Of a stretch of 64,000 nucleotides of DNA, positions 37,024 through 45,236 are shown piece after piece. The position numbers and the translations under genes are program-made. Under the pieces are notes generated by a model. It saw only the letters and a program-made list of their open reading frames with translations, had not been told where the DNA came from and did no database searches. Origin of the DNA: Lachnospiraceae bacterium (GTDB lineage: Bacteria; Bacillota; Clostridia; Lachnospirales; Lachnospiraceae); assembly GCA_024695145.1 (NCBI GenBank), contig JAILIS010000032.1:124001-188000 (forward strand), written 5' to 3'. The number at the start of each line of letters is the position of its first letter. Position 1 is the stretch's first letter.

Positions 37024-37800
37024 ATGAAAAAAAGGATCAGCAGGTTTTTTAAGCATTTTGCGGCAGTTATTCTTATAACGGCCATGTTCATGCCTCTTAC
37101 GGCAGTAAACACACATGCCCAGATTTTCTTTCTGCAGACGGGCAGAAGATTCGATTCTGATTTTTATGCCGCGTATTATCCCGATCTTAGAGCCAAATAC
37201 GGTTACAATGCGCACAAGCTTCTCGATCACTACCTGAATTACGGGATGTTTGAAAGGCGTATCCCCGCGGCGATGTATATATACAACATGGACGCGCTCC
37301 AGCTCGGGGACATTACTCCGAAGGAACTTTTGTACCAGAGAAAGAGCCTTCGCAAGAACTGTACGAAGGCCGAATTCTATAATGCATATGACGAAGCATA
37401 TCCGATAGTCATCGCAGCAAGGGAAATGTATCCGAACAATATGCTCGGCCAGATGAGCTATGTCGCAAAGACTCTTTATGAAAGGATCAATTTCAATCCG
37501 GGAGTTCCGTACAAGACGAAAGGAGCTCATTATAACGATCCTTGCGGTGTGTTCGGAAATGTCGACAAAGATGAGAACGGCGTGAGGATACCGTACGGGT
37601 GCGACTGCGCCGGGGCGACCCGGGCCATGGGCCTGTGCCTTAACATGCTTCAGATCCCGTACAATCATATCAATGAAAATCAATGGAAGCAGCAGTGGTG
37701 CCAGGTGACCATAAACGGAAGGCGATATGCCATAGATCCTTATCTGACGCCCAATGTTATGGATGAGTGGAGTTATGTGAGAATGTATCCTCCGTTTTGA
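37024..37800 (+). CDS. Secreted transglutaminase-fold protein, catalytic His apparently missing
   Basis: 258 residues from ATG 37024, chosen because GGGGGAG sits just before it and the signal peptide begins there (MKKRISRFFKHF..., cleavage near THAQI). Residues ~38-75 (FDSDFYAAYYPDLRAKYG, HYLNYGMFERR) match the short 'YYxxYPDL...HYxxxGxxEGR' repeat found on clostridial secreted proteins. The C-terminal ~80 residues follow a transglutaminase-like core: GCDCAGATRAMGLCLNMLQIPY (Cys position), then QQWCQVTINGRRYAIDPY (Asp position). Where active members have a His before the Trp (HxW), this protein has Gln-Gln-Trp. It could be a binding protein derived from an enzyme. Its end overlaps the minus-strand cyclase gene by 44 bases. 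Confidence 0.8.
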   Translation: MKKRISRFFKHFAAVILITAMFMPLTAVNTHAQIFFLQTGRRFDSDFYAAYYPDLRAKYGYNAHKLLDHYLNYGMFERRIPAAMYIYNMDALQLGDITPKELLYQRKSLRKNCTKAEFYNAYDEAYPIVIAAREMYPNNMLGQMSYVAKTLYERINFNPGVPYKTKGAHYNDPCGVFGNVDKDENGVRIPYGCDCAGATRAMGLCLNMLQIPYNHINENQWKQQWCQVTINGRRYAIDPYLTPNVMDEWSYVRMYPPF

Positions 37801-39193
37801 TCCTTCTGTTCATCTTAGGGTGGTCAGCGTAGTATTCGGCTTTATTCCTGTACATTTTTTCGTCCGCCGCCTGCATTATCGCGTTGATGTCCCCTCCCTT
37901 TTCTTCATAGTGAGCACCGAGTGCAAAAGGCGGAGTGTCTTCTTTTGATGAGATACTGTTCAGTTTTTCGAGGCGGGAGTCAAAATCATCCTTATCCATA
38001 TCATTGATCATGATCAGGAATTCATCTCCGCCGGCACGATAGATCTCTTCCCCTTCGTATACACTGCAAAGGATCCGTGCCACTTTTTTGAGAAGCTCGT
38101 CACCCTCGCTGTGGCCTTTTGAATCATTAGCCATTTTCAGTCCGTTCAGATCACAGAATACCACGCCGAGCCCGTTGAGGGATCCTTTGGTATTTTTTTC
38201 GAGTTCTTCCACTCTTTTGTTCATGGCATTACGGTTAAGAACACCCGTAAGCATGTCTGTTGTGCTCATCGTTTCCAGTTTCTGTCTCATACGGTAGTTT
38301 TCCGCTTCGGCGGACAGAACAAAGGAATTGAGCTCCATGATCTCTCTTATGAATGACGTTTTGTCGGAATTGAAGTTTGTGGCAAATATATATCCGTACA
38401 GATCGTTCCCCGTACGAAGCGGATAGAGAACAAGGCTGTTCACTCCGGAAGAGACCAGTGAATCATACCAGACCGGATCTTTTGCTTTGACGGCCTTAAG
38501 ATCTTCGCGCTGAGGGATGATAAAGCAGTTTGTGCCGCCCATGAGATCGCTCCAGCCTTCCACAATGGCAAAGAATTCCGGTTTAAAGAAAATATCATCC
38601 TCTTCCGGGGCAAATATCCCATCCCCGGAACGGTCAAACCAGCAGTGATCTATCTTCCTCTTTTCCCAGTCGGTAAGTATTACGGCACAGCCGTCGGATT
38701 CGCATTGATTTCTGATGTCGCAGACAATGGAATGCATTGTTCCCACAAAATCAGCACTCTCACGGAATTTGATACAGGTCTTTAAAACCATATATGCGGT
38801 CTTGGCCGAAATGTCTATCATTTTGTCGGAATCGGAGGAGGAGTTCATCTCATATGTGAACAGGCAGTATCCTCTGTTGTCCCCCGCGGGTTCGAGAGGG
38901 ATCATATACAGGTCCAGCCATGCTTTGTAAAGTTCGGCGTTGACATACTGGTGAGAGATCTTTCCGTTCGTGATACAATTCTTGACCAGTGCCTCAAAAT
39001 TGGGATCATAGGGAACGTAATATGTGTAAGGCCTTCCGGGTACAAAATCTTCATTTGCCCTGTTGACGGAAGCAAGATATCTGTCGTTTGCTGCGGCTAT
39101 CGTAATGGCATTATCCGGATCGCCGCAAGCCATATCATATGCAAGTACACATGAGATCCCGTGGAAGGATGCTATCATGCTGCTGTAATTCAT
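37757..39193 (-). CDS. Diguanylate cyclase (GGDEF) with N-terminal PAS/GAF-like sensors
   Basis: 478 residues from ATG 39193, which has AGAGGTG at the right distance; the frame is open for 37 more codons but without a ribosome site. The C-terminal ~165 residues are a GGDEF domain with an intact signature (YRAGGDEFLIM), LTGVLNRNAMNKR and CDLNGLKMANDSKGHSEGDELL, so it should make cyclic di-GMP. No clear RxxD inhibitory site is seen five residues before GGDEF. The first ~130 residues look PAS-like and ~160-300 GAF-like (VGTMHSIVCDIRNQC, VILTDWEKRKIDHCWF, LVLYPLRTGNDLYGYIFATNF). There is no membrane helix, so it senses a cytoplasmic cue. It is divergent from ilvE. Confidence 0.92.
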   Translation of the reverse strand: MNYSSMIASFHGISCVLAYDMACGDPDNAITIAAANDRYLASVNRANEDFVPGRPYTYYVPYDPNFEALVKNCITNGKISHQYVNAELYKAWLDLYMIPLEPAGDNRGYCLFTYEMNSSSDSDKMIDISAKTAYMVLKTCIKFRESADFVGTMHSIVCDIRNQCESDGCAVILTDWEKRKIDHCWFDRSGDGIFAPEEDDIFFKPEFFAIVEGWSDLMGGTNCFIIPQREDLKAVKAKDPVWYDSLVSSGVNSLVLYPLRTGNDLYGYIFATNFNSDKTSFIREIMELNSFVLSAEAENYRMRQKLETMSTTDMLTGVLNRNAMNKRVEELEKNTKGSLNGLGVVFCDLNGLKMANDSKGHSEGDELLKKVARILCSVYEGEEIYRAGGDEFLIMINDMDKDDFDSRLEKLNSISSKEDTPPFALGAHYEEKGGDINAIMQAADEKMYRNKAEYYADHPKMNRRIKTEDTFSHNSTHP

Positions 39194-39297
39194 TGGTTGA
39201 TCACCTCTTCTGTGTGAACTTTTCTCGGTTATTGATTGAAGATGAATTATACAGGATATGCGTATACATTTCAAGGCACATTCCGTCAGGACGGTTC

Positions 39298-39326
39298 TTG
39301 ACAATTTACCTTCATGAGCGGATAAT
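39298..39326 (+). promoter_or_regulatory. Promoter of ilvE
   Basis: TTGACA at 39298-39303, 17-base spacer, GATAAT at 39321-39326 (one base from consensus), about 45 bases before the ilvE ATG. The region between the cyclase ATG and ilvE is AT-rich. No operator-like repeat is obvious. Confidence 0.75.
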
Positions 39327-39374
39327 TAAACAATTATCAGATATATACAATATTCAGGAAAGAAGGCGCATAAG

Positions 39375-40400
39375 ATGGAAAAGAAAAACATTGACTGGGG
39401 TAATCTCGGATTCGGTTATATAAAGACGGATTACCGTTTTGTATCGAATTACAAAGATGGAAAATGGGATGACGGCGAGCTTACACAGGATGCCAACATA
39501 ACCATCAATGAATGCTCGTGTGTGCTTCAGTATGCGCAGACCGTATTTGAGGGTCTGAAGGCATATACGACAGAAACCGGCAAGACAGTGGTATTCCGCC
39601 CCGATCTTAACGGTGAGAGAATGGAGCAGTCGGCTGCACGACTTAAAATGCCTGTATATCCGAAGGAGAAGTTTGTCGAGGCTGTAAAAAAAGTGGTCAA
39701 AGCCAATGAGGCTTATGTGCCGCCTTTCGGCAGCGGAGCATCACTTTACCTTCGTCCTTATATGTTCGGCTCCGATCCGATAATAGGAGTCAAGCCCGCA
39801 AATGAGTATCAGTTCAGACTGTTTGCAACACCCGTAGGTCCGTATTTTAAAGGCGGAGTAAGACCTCTTACGGTCCGCATCAGTGACTATGACCGTGCGG
39901 CACCGCACGGTACCGGAAACATCAAGGCTGGACTCAACTATGCCATGAGCCTTTTTGCGATCGTTGATGCACACGAAAAGGGATTTGACGAGAACTTCTA
40001 TCTTGATGCCGCAACCCGTACAAAGCTCGAAGAGACGGGCGGAGCGAACATCATCTTTATTACAAAGGACGGAAAGCTCGTAACACCGAAGTCTGACAGT
40101 ATCCTTCCTTCGATCACGAGAAGATCGATCGTGCAGGTTGCAAGAGAATACCTTGACATGGAGGCTGAAGAGCGCGAGATACACGTTGATGAGCTTGCTG
40201 ATTTTGCGGAGTGCGGACTGTGCGGTACCGCAGCGGTAATATCTCCTGTCGGCAAGATAGTCGATCACGGCAAAGAGATCTGCCTGCCTTCAGGTATGAG
40301 TGATATGGGCCCCGTGACGAAGAAACTGTATGATACGCTTACAGGTATCCAGATGGGAAGGATCACTCCCCCCGAAGGATGGGTTGTTGAGATAGACTGA
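39375..40400 (+). CDS. ilvE: Branched-chain amino acid aminotransferase
   Basis: 341 residues; AGAAGGCG precedes the ATG. Class IV PLP aminotransferase catalysing the last step of Leu, Ile and Val synthesis. Family signs: YAQTVFEGLKAY, RPDLNGERMEQSAARLKMP, LYLRPYMFGSDPIIGVKPA, PLP lysine Lys184 in GTGNIKAGLNYAMS, and the late block ITRRSIVQVAREYLDMEAEER with CGLCGTAAVISPVGKI. It is transcribed from the promoter ~45 bases upstream, probably together with mscL, whose start is 20 bases after its stop. Confidence 0.96.
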   Translation: MEKKNIDWGNLGFGYIKTDYRFVSNYKDGKWDDGELTQDANITINECSCVLQYAQTVFEGLKAYTTETGKTVVFRPDLNGERMEQSAARLKMPVYPKEKFVEAVKKVVKANEAYVPPFGSGASLYLRPYMFGSDPIIGVKPANEYQFRLFATPVGPYFKGGVRPLTVRISDYDRAAPHGTGNIKAGLNYAMSLFAIVDAHEKGFDENFYLDAATRTKLEETGGANIIFITKDGKLVTPKSDSILPSITRRSIVQVAREYLDMEAEEREIHVDELADFAECGLCGTAAVISPVGKIVDHGKEICLPSGMSDMGPVTKKLYDTLTGIQMGRITPPEGWVVEID

Positions 40401-40419
40401 CTGACGGAAAGGAATCAAC

Positions 40420-40842
40420 ATGAAAGAATTTTGGAAAGAGTTTAAAGCATTTATATCAAAAGGCAGCGTTATGGACATGGCTGTCGGTATCATCATCGGC
40501 GGCGGTTTTACGGCCATAGTCAATTCACTGGTTGATGATCTTGTCATGCCGCTCCTGTCTCTTATCACCGGAGGATATGATTTTACAAAACTCTCCGTTA
40601 GTTTCGGAGAAGGCGATTTTGCGGCAACGCTCAATTACGGAATGTTCATCACAGCAGTGATCAACTTCCTGCTTATCGCACTTGTTATATTCTGCATGAT
40701 CAAAGCACTGAACAAGATGAAGGAGAAGCTTGCGAAGAATGAAGAGGCGGATCCTACCGTCAAGATATGTCCTTACTGCAAGTCTGAGATAGACATCGAA
40801 GCAACGAGATGTCCTCACTGCACATCGCAGCTTGATTCGTAA
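40420..40842 (+). CDS. mscL: Large-conductance mechanosensitive channel with C-terminal zinc ribbon
   Basis: 140 residues. MscL pore that releases solutes during hypo-osmotic shock: amphipathic N-terminus MKEFWKEFKAFISKG, first helix VMDMAVGIIIGGGFTAIVNSLVDDLVMPLLS, periplasmic loop and second helix (~78-98). Unlike the E. coli protein the C-terminal ~25 residues form a zinc ribbon, CPYCKSEIDIEATRCPHC, in place of the usual end of the cytoplasmic helical bundle. It ends ~25 bases before a strong terminator. Confidence 0.95.
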   Translation: MKEFWKEFKAFISKGSVMDMAVGIIIGGGFTAIVNSLVDDLVMPLLSLITGGYDFTKLSVSFGEGDFAATLNYGMFITAVINFLLIALVIFCMIKALNKMKEKLAKNEEADPTVKICPYCKSEIDIEATRCPHCTSQLDS

Positions 40843-40866
40843 CATATACGAAGTATTACAGTGCAT

Positions 40867-40893
40867 AACGCCGGCTTTGTGCCGGCGTTTTTT
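40867..40893 (+). terminator. Rho-independent terminator after mscL
   Basis: Nine-bp stem AACGCCGGC / GCCGGCGTT with loop TTTGT, followed by a run of six T. Confidence 0.93.
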
Positions 40894-40922
40894 GACAATA
40901 TGATCCGGAGGGATGTTCGTTT

Positions 40923-41555
40923 ATGGGTTCGGATGATATACTGTTATTCGGAGATACAAAAAGCACGACCGTTTTGATACAGCCGGTTGACGATCATGAC
41001 CTTTCGATGATCGAAAATGAGGTTTTGCATATAAAGAAAATGTCGGGGGATGATTTTTGCCTTATCGCCGTCAGGACGGGCAGCTGGAATGATGAGCTGT
41101 CCCCGTGGGAGGCACCTCCTGTATTCGGAAAAAAAGGATTCGGGGGAGGCGCGGCAAAGACTTTCGAACATATCATGACCCTGACTGAGGATCCATCAAA
41201 AAAATACATTATCGGCGGATACTCGCTTGCCGGTCTGTTCTCATTGTGGGCGGCATACCGGACTGATGTATTTTATGCGGTAGCCGCTGCGTCACCGTCT
41301 GTATGGTTTCCGTTATTTTCGGATTTTGTGAAGGAAAATAAGATCAAAACGAAGAAAGTCTATTTAAGCCTCGGAGACAGGGAGGAGAAAACTTCCAATC
41401 CCGTAATGTCTTCGGTCGGCAGCAATATTAGAGATATATACGATCATTTAAAGAGCACGGGGACAGAGTGTATCCTTGAGTGGAACAGCGGTAACCACTT
41501 TAAGGATCCGGACCTTAGGACAGCGAAAGCCTTTGCATGGGCAAAATGTGAGTGA
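40923..41555 (+). CDS. Alpha/beta-hydrolase, esterase type
   Basis: 210 residues; GGAGGG lies upstream of ATG 40923. A nucleophile elbow GGYSLAGLFSLWAAY (Ser in GYSLAG) is followed by PSVWFPLFSDFV, LSLGDREEKT (acid position) and NSGNHFKDPD (His). This resembles small esterases of the Esterase_D/IroE-like group, which hydrolyse acyl or siderophore esters; substrate unknown. No signal peptide, so cytoplasmic. It is the first gene of a tight run with two membrane proteins and a DUF6765 protein (gaps of 9, -1 and -4 bases), placed behind the mscL terminator; its own promoter is not evident. Confidence 0.85.
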   Translation: MGSDDILLFGDTKSTTVLIQPVDDHDLSMIENEVLHIKKMSGDDFCLIAVRTGSWNDELSPWEAPPVFGKKGFGGGAAKTFEHIMTLTEDPSKKYIIGGYSLAGLFSLWAAYRTDVFYAVAAASPSVWFPLFSDFVKENKIKTKKVYLSLGDREEKTSNPVMSSVGSNIRDIYDHLKSTGTECILEWNSGNHFKDPDLRTAKAFAWAKCE

Positions 41556-41564
41556 GGGATTTTG

Positions 41565-42062
41565 ATGGGTGAAAAGAAAATAAGACTCAGGCGATATAAT
41601 GATGACCTTTATGTAAGCGGACTGGGCATAATCCTTATGGGTGTGTGGACCGTGATCAAAGTATTCATGGAGGTTTTTCTCGGATCGGAAGGCGGCGTGG
41701 ATTTTGGGACGGATGATCCCGAGATGAGAAGGGTAGGCATGATCGTTCTTGTCATATTGCTGGTGCTTTTGTCATTTGCCATTATGAGACTGCATTTTTA
41801 TATCGGCCTTAATGCGATAAGGTCTGCAAAAGGAAGGCAGTTCAAAAAGGGGTATTATACCGCTTCATATATCCTGTTGACACTGACTGTTCTGGGGCTG
41901 TTCAGTTATATCCACATCCTTGATCATCTGGATGATATCGATACTACCATAGCATCGTTTATTACCGATCTGACTATGATATACATGCTTGTCATTATTA
42001 TAGGATCCACTAAAAATATCAGAAAAATAAAAGAAGAAACGATAGAGGAGCGGGCAGTATAA
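41565..42062 (+). CDS. Small integral membrane protein of unknown function
   Basis: 165 residues from ATG 41565 with GAGGG upstream. Four hydrophobic segments: GLGIILMGVWTVIKVFMEVFL, IVLVILLVLLSFAIMRLHFYIGL, SYILLTLTVLGLFSYIHIL and FITDLTMIYMLVIIIGS, with basic loops. No recognised family. It starts 9 bases after the esterase gene, and its stop overlaps the next start by one base (TAATG), so the products are probably made together. Confidence 0.8.
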   Translation: MGEKKIRLRRYNDDLYVSGLGIILMGVWTVIKVFMEVFLGSEGGVDFGTDDPEMRRVGMIVLVILLVLLSFAIMRLHFYIGLNAIRSAKGRQFKKGYYTASYILLTLTVLGLFSYIHILDHLDDIDTTIASFITDLTMIYMLVIIIGSTKNIRKIKEETIEERAV

Positions 42063-43177
42063 TGCAGATGGATTTTCATTATTACGCAACGTACTGTGCG
42101 GCATATATAGCAGGGTATTCGCACGAGGAGAGCCTTGATATAGCTTACAGTGCTCAATTTGTAGATCACTGTTCGAGGACTGTTCTTGCGGGGGTCAAAG
42201 GTCCTTCGGAAGCTGCAACAACGCAGCTTCAGCTTGAGATGATGGATGCGAGGACCGATCCCGTGGGACTGCAGGACATAACAAGAATATGGGCATCATT
42301 TCATTTTCTTCCGAGGGATCTGTACGCCGAAAAAAAAGACTGTTCCAGGCGTTATCTTCAAAAGTACAGACTGATATGCGGACCCAACAGTGATCTTGTT
42401 GCAAAGACCGTGAAACTTGCAATGGACAAACCGTTGCAGTCTGTCGGAATAGCCATGCATGTTCTGGCTGATACATGGGCACATTCATATTTTGCGGGAA
42501 CACCGTCGCTTGTCATCAATAATACGAATTACGTTTTCTACGAACTGTTTCCGGAAGACGACGGATACACGGAAAAACAAATAACGTTCAGGCACAAAAC
42601 GTCGACACCGGATGATCTTGAAAACAGCATATACACGAACAGTCTGTACCAAAGAAGCGAGAACACGATCATGAATCTCGGACACGGACGGGCAGGCCAT
42701 CTTCCGGATTACAGCTTTGCAAGATACAGATACGTTCCCGCATGGGGCGGGTATGAGGATATAGTCAAGGACAATCCGTCCGATTATATGAAGGCATTTA
42801 CACAGATGATATATGCCATGAAATACATCAGGGGGAGCGAAGCATCTTTTGAAACCGGTGTATATGATAACGCTGCCATCGAGCCGTATCTTGACAGGAT
42901 AAAGGAGATACTCGAAAAAAGACAGCTGATCGCGTGCGATGACTGGAAGGCATTCGGAGAGGAACTGTCGGGTCAGAGCATACCGGATTATTCGATAGAT
43001 ACATACTTTACGGAGTATACGGAAAGCTCCAAAAAGGATAAGGATGACACATTTCTCGGGAAATTCTTCCGCGGTGCGATAGCGCACAAAGGCATGGTCA
43101 TAGAAGAGATCTACAGGTCAAAAAACATGCTGGCCGGCTATTCGAGAAAAAGTCTGAAAAAGAGGTTTATGAAATGA
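42062..43177 (+). CDS. DUF6765 family protein (zinc phospholipase C-like fold)
   Basis: 371 residues. Opening MQMDFHYYATYCAAYIAGYSHEESLDIAYSAQFVDH and the central VGIAMHVLADTWAHSYFAG place His and Asp residues at spacings like those of zinc-dependent phospholipase C / S1 nuclease proteins; I recognise it as DUF6765. No signal peptide is visible. Catalytic activity is not proven. The gene is translationally coupled on both sides (1-base overlap upstream, ATGA overlap downstream). Its role with the membrane proteins could be in lipid turnover, but that is a guess. Confidence 0.78.
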   Translation: MQMDFHYYATYCAAYIAGYSHEESLDIAYSAQFVDHCSRTVLAGVKGPSEAATTQLQLEMMDARTDPVGLQDITRIWASFHFLPRDLYAEKKDCSRRYLQKYRLICGPNSDLVAKTVKLAMDKPLQSVGIAMHVLADTWAHSYFAGTPSLVINNTNYVFYELFPEDDGYTEKQITFRHKTSTPDDLENSIYTNSLYQRSENTIMNLGHGRAGHLPDYSFARYRYVPAWGGYEDIVKDNPSDYMKAFTQMIYAMKYIRGSEASFETGVYDNAAIEPYLDRIKEILEKRQLIACDDWKAFGEELSGQSIPDYSIDTYFTEYTESSKKDKDDTFLGKFFRGAIAHKGMVIEEIYRSKNMLAGYSRKSLKKRFMK

Positions 43178-43710
43178 CTCTGTTTCAAAGAATAAGAAAG
43201 ATCCTGCTGGGGATCACAATGATATTGGCCGCGATACTGTTCATGATGGTTTCGGATGATGACAAGTATGATGTTGTTATCGCAGTACTGGCACTCGGGC
43301 TTGCGGTACAAGGGATTAAGGACATAGTTTTTTATTTTACCATGGCAAAGCATATGGTAGGAGGAAAGATAATACTGTACCAGGGGGTTATCGTTCTTGA
43401 TTTTGCATTGTTTACCGGATCTTTAGCCAATGTTCCCAAAGTATATATTCTTTTATATCTTGTAGGTATCCATGCTTTTTCCGGTGTGGTGGAAACACTT
43501 CGGGCAATGGAAGCAAGAAGGACAGTGGAGGGTCCGTGGAAGATGAAACTGGTCCACGGTATTGTAAACTTTGCACTCGCACTTATGTGTATCATATATA
43601 TAAGACATACCAACACCGCGATCACGATATACTGTCTCGGACTTATCTATTCGGGAGTGATTCATATAATCAGTGCATTTCGCAGAACGGCTTTTATACT
43701 TATCGACTGA
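43174..43710 (+). CDS. DUF308/HdeD-like membrane protein
   Basis: 178 residues, six predicted membrane helices arranged as three hairpins, as in the HdeD/DUF308 family: ILLGITMILAAILFMMV, VVIAVLALGLAVQGIKDIVFYF, LDFALFTGSL, YILLYLVGIHAFSGVVE, IVNFALALMCIIYI and ITIYCLGLIYSGVIHIISAF. Family function is uncertain (acid resistance in E. coli). It overlaps the DUF6765 stop by four bases and is the last gene before a strong terminator. Confidence 0.8.
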   Translation: MTLFQRIRKILLGITMILAAILFMMVSDDDKYDVVIAVLALGLAVQGIKDIVFYFTMAKHMVGGKIILYQGVIVLDFALFTGSLANVPKVYILLYLVGIHAFSGVVETLRAMEARRTVEGPWKMKLVHGIVNFALALMCIIYIRHTNTAITIYCLGLIYSGVIHIISAFRRTAFILID

Positions 43711-43733
43711 CGGCGGCAGATGTACTGAACATG

Positions 43734-43766
43734 AGCCCGGAAGGAATGCTTTCCTTCTGGGCTTTT
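43734..43766 (+). terminator. Rho-independent terminator closing the esterase-DUF6765 operon
   Basis: Thirteen-bp stem AGCCCGGAAGGAA with TTTCCTTCTGGGCT (one G-T pair), four-base loop, then a four-T run. Confidence 0.92.
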
Positions 43767-43808
43767 ATTATCAAAAAAATAAAAATATCATCAAAACAAA
43801 AAAACATC

Positions 43809-43837
43809 TTGACAAAGTGCAGCAAAGGATATATGAT
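43809..43837 (+). promoter_or_regulatory. Promoter of thrC
   Basis: TTGACA at 43809-43814, 17-base spacer, TATGAT at 43832-43837 (one base off). The ~45-base leader contains AAGAAGGTAGG before the ATG. The leader includes GTAAACATAC, an imperfect repeat that may bind a regulator; weak. Confidence 0.8.
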
Positions 43838-43890
43838 TCGTAATCAAATAAAACATAGTAAACATACTAAGAAGGTAGGAATTCAAAAAA

Positions 43891-45096
43891 ATGTCAAAAA
43901 CAGGAAGCTTTGCAATTGAACTTTACTGCAGTAAATGCGGCAAAACATATGCATTGAATGAGATACATCAGCTGTGTGAATGCGGGGCTCCTCTGCTTGT
44001 CAGATATGACCTCGAATCCGCAAAAGCCGTTTTATCGGCTGATACATTTCGAAACAGGCCGGCGAATTTATGGAGATACAAAGAACTCCTCCCGGTAGCG
44101 GATGATGAGAACATAGTCTCACTCGGAGAGGGTATGACACCGATCCTTCCACTTTCAAAACTGGGCAGAAAGATAGGTCTTCCCGATCTTTATATGAAAG
44201 ATGAAGGTGTCATTCCCACAGGTACTTTCAAGGCGAGAGGCGCAAGCGTCGGTGTATCACGTGCGAAGGAACTCGGTGTTAAAAAACTTGCGATGCCCAC
44301 AAACGGAAATGCCGGAGCGGCATGGTCGATATACAGTGCCCGTGCAGGGATAAAGGCAGAGATAATCATGCCGGAAGATGCACCGAAGATAACGAGAAAC
44401 GAATGCGCCGCCGCAGGAGCCGAACTGTATCTTGTAAGAGGACTCATAAGCGATTGCGGAAAGATCGTTGCAAAGCATGTAAAAGAGAACGGCCTTTATG
44501 ATGCATCAACACTCAAAGAGCCGTACCGTATCGAAGGCAAGAAGACAATGGGACTTGAGATCGCCGAGCAGTTTGACTGGAAGCTTCCGGATGCGATATT
44601 TTATCCGACCGGCGGAGGTGTCGGGATAATCGGTATATACAAGGCACTTCGTGAACTGAAAGAGCTCGGGATCATTGAGGGTAAACTTCCAAAGCTTATA
44701 AGCGTTCAGGCAAAAGGATGCGCACCGATAGTCCGGGCATTTGAGAAGAGAAAGGAAGCTTCGGAGTTCTTTGAGGATTCACAAACGATCGCATTCGGTA
44801 TCAATGTACCAAAAGCCCTGGGTGATTTTATCGTATTAAAAGCACTGTATGAGACAGGCGGTACTGCGGTAAGCGTAAGCGATGAAGAGATAATTGAAGC
44901 CGTAAAAGAACTTGCGGCAAACGAAGGAACGTTTGTCTGTCCGGAAGGCGCGGCCAATTTTGCGGCTGCTGAAAAACTTGTAAAGAGCGGATTTTTAAAA
45001 GAGACGGACCGGGTTGTTCTTCTTAACACGGGCGCCGGAATAAAGTATCCGGACACCCTGACAGCAGAAGTACCGTATCTGGAAAAAATGGTATAG
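43891..45096 (+). CDS. thrC: Threonine synthase
   Basis: 401 residues. PLP enzyme converting O-phosphohomoserine to threonine. It has an N-terminal zinc ribbon (CSKCGKTYALNEIHQLCECG, residues ~11-30), then SLGEGMTPILPLSKLG, PLP lysine Lys114 in TGTFKARGASVG, NGNAGAAWSIYSARAG and the phosphate-binding PTGGGVGIIG. Cysteate synthase and some threonine synthase-like enzymes share this layout, and the sulfur genes downstream make that alternative worth noting, but no residue separates them for me. A new transcription unit starts here from the promoter 54 bases upstream. The sulfonate-type importer follows after a 140-base gap. Confidence 0.88.
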   Translation: MSKTGSFAIELYCSKCGKTYALNEIHQLCECGAPLLVRYDLESAKAVLSADTFRNRPANLWRYKELLPVADDENIVSLGEGMTPILPLSKLGRKIGLPDLYMKDEGVIPTGTFKARGASVGVSRAKELGVKKLAMPTNGNAGAAWSIYSARAGIKAEIIMPEDAPKITRNECAAAGAELYLVRGLISDCGKIVAKHVKENGLYDASTLKEPYRIEGKKTMGLEIAEQFDWKLPDAIFYPTGGGVGIIGIYKALRELKELGIIEGKLPKLISVQAKGCAPIVRAFEKRKEASEFFEDSQTIAFGINVPKALGDFIVLKALYETGGTAVSVSDEEIIEAVKELAANEGTFVCPEGAANFAAAEKLVKSGFLKETDRVVLLNTGAGIKYPDTLTAEVPYLEKMV

Positions 45097-45122
45097 ATCC
45101 GAAAATCTGAGAGGGGAAGATC

Positions 45123-45167
45123 ATGAAAGTTTTTAATTTCTCGGCAGGAGGCCTCGCACGCTGTTGA
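45123..45167 (+). CDS. Tiny ORF, possible leader peptide or SerC-like gene remnant
   Basis: MKVFNFSAGGLARC then TGA; fourteen codons. GAGAGGGG lies seven to eight bases before the ATG, a better ribosome site than many real genes here. The peptide starts like phosphoserine aminotransferase (SerC: x-V-[YF]-N-F-S-A-G-P) but diverges after the second Gly. It ends in Cys with another Cys codon (TGC) just past the stop in the same frame, which would fit a cysteine-sensing leader. It lies between thrC and the sulfonate-type transporter. A nearby inverted repeat adds to the impression of a regulated leader. Confidence 0.4.
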   Translation: MKVFNFSAGGLARC

Positions 45168-45172
45168 TGCTG

Positions 45173-45197
45173 ATATCTTAAAACTACGGAAAGATAT
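45173..45197 (+). promoter_or_regulatory. Inverted repeat in the leader of the sulfonate-type transporter
   Basis: ATATCTT - 11 bases - AAGATAT, perfect arms, 6 bases past the tiny ORF stop and ~40 bases before the transporter start. It has no T run, so it looks more like a repressor site or mRNA switch stem than a terminator. An Rrf2-type regulator gene (49009) downstream could be the binder; inference only. Confidence 0.4.
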
Positions 45198-45236
45198 TAA
45201 CGAGAACAGTAAGTATTGAATATCAGGAGGTCTTAT

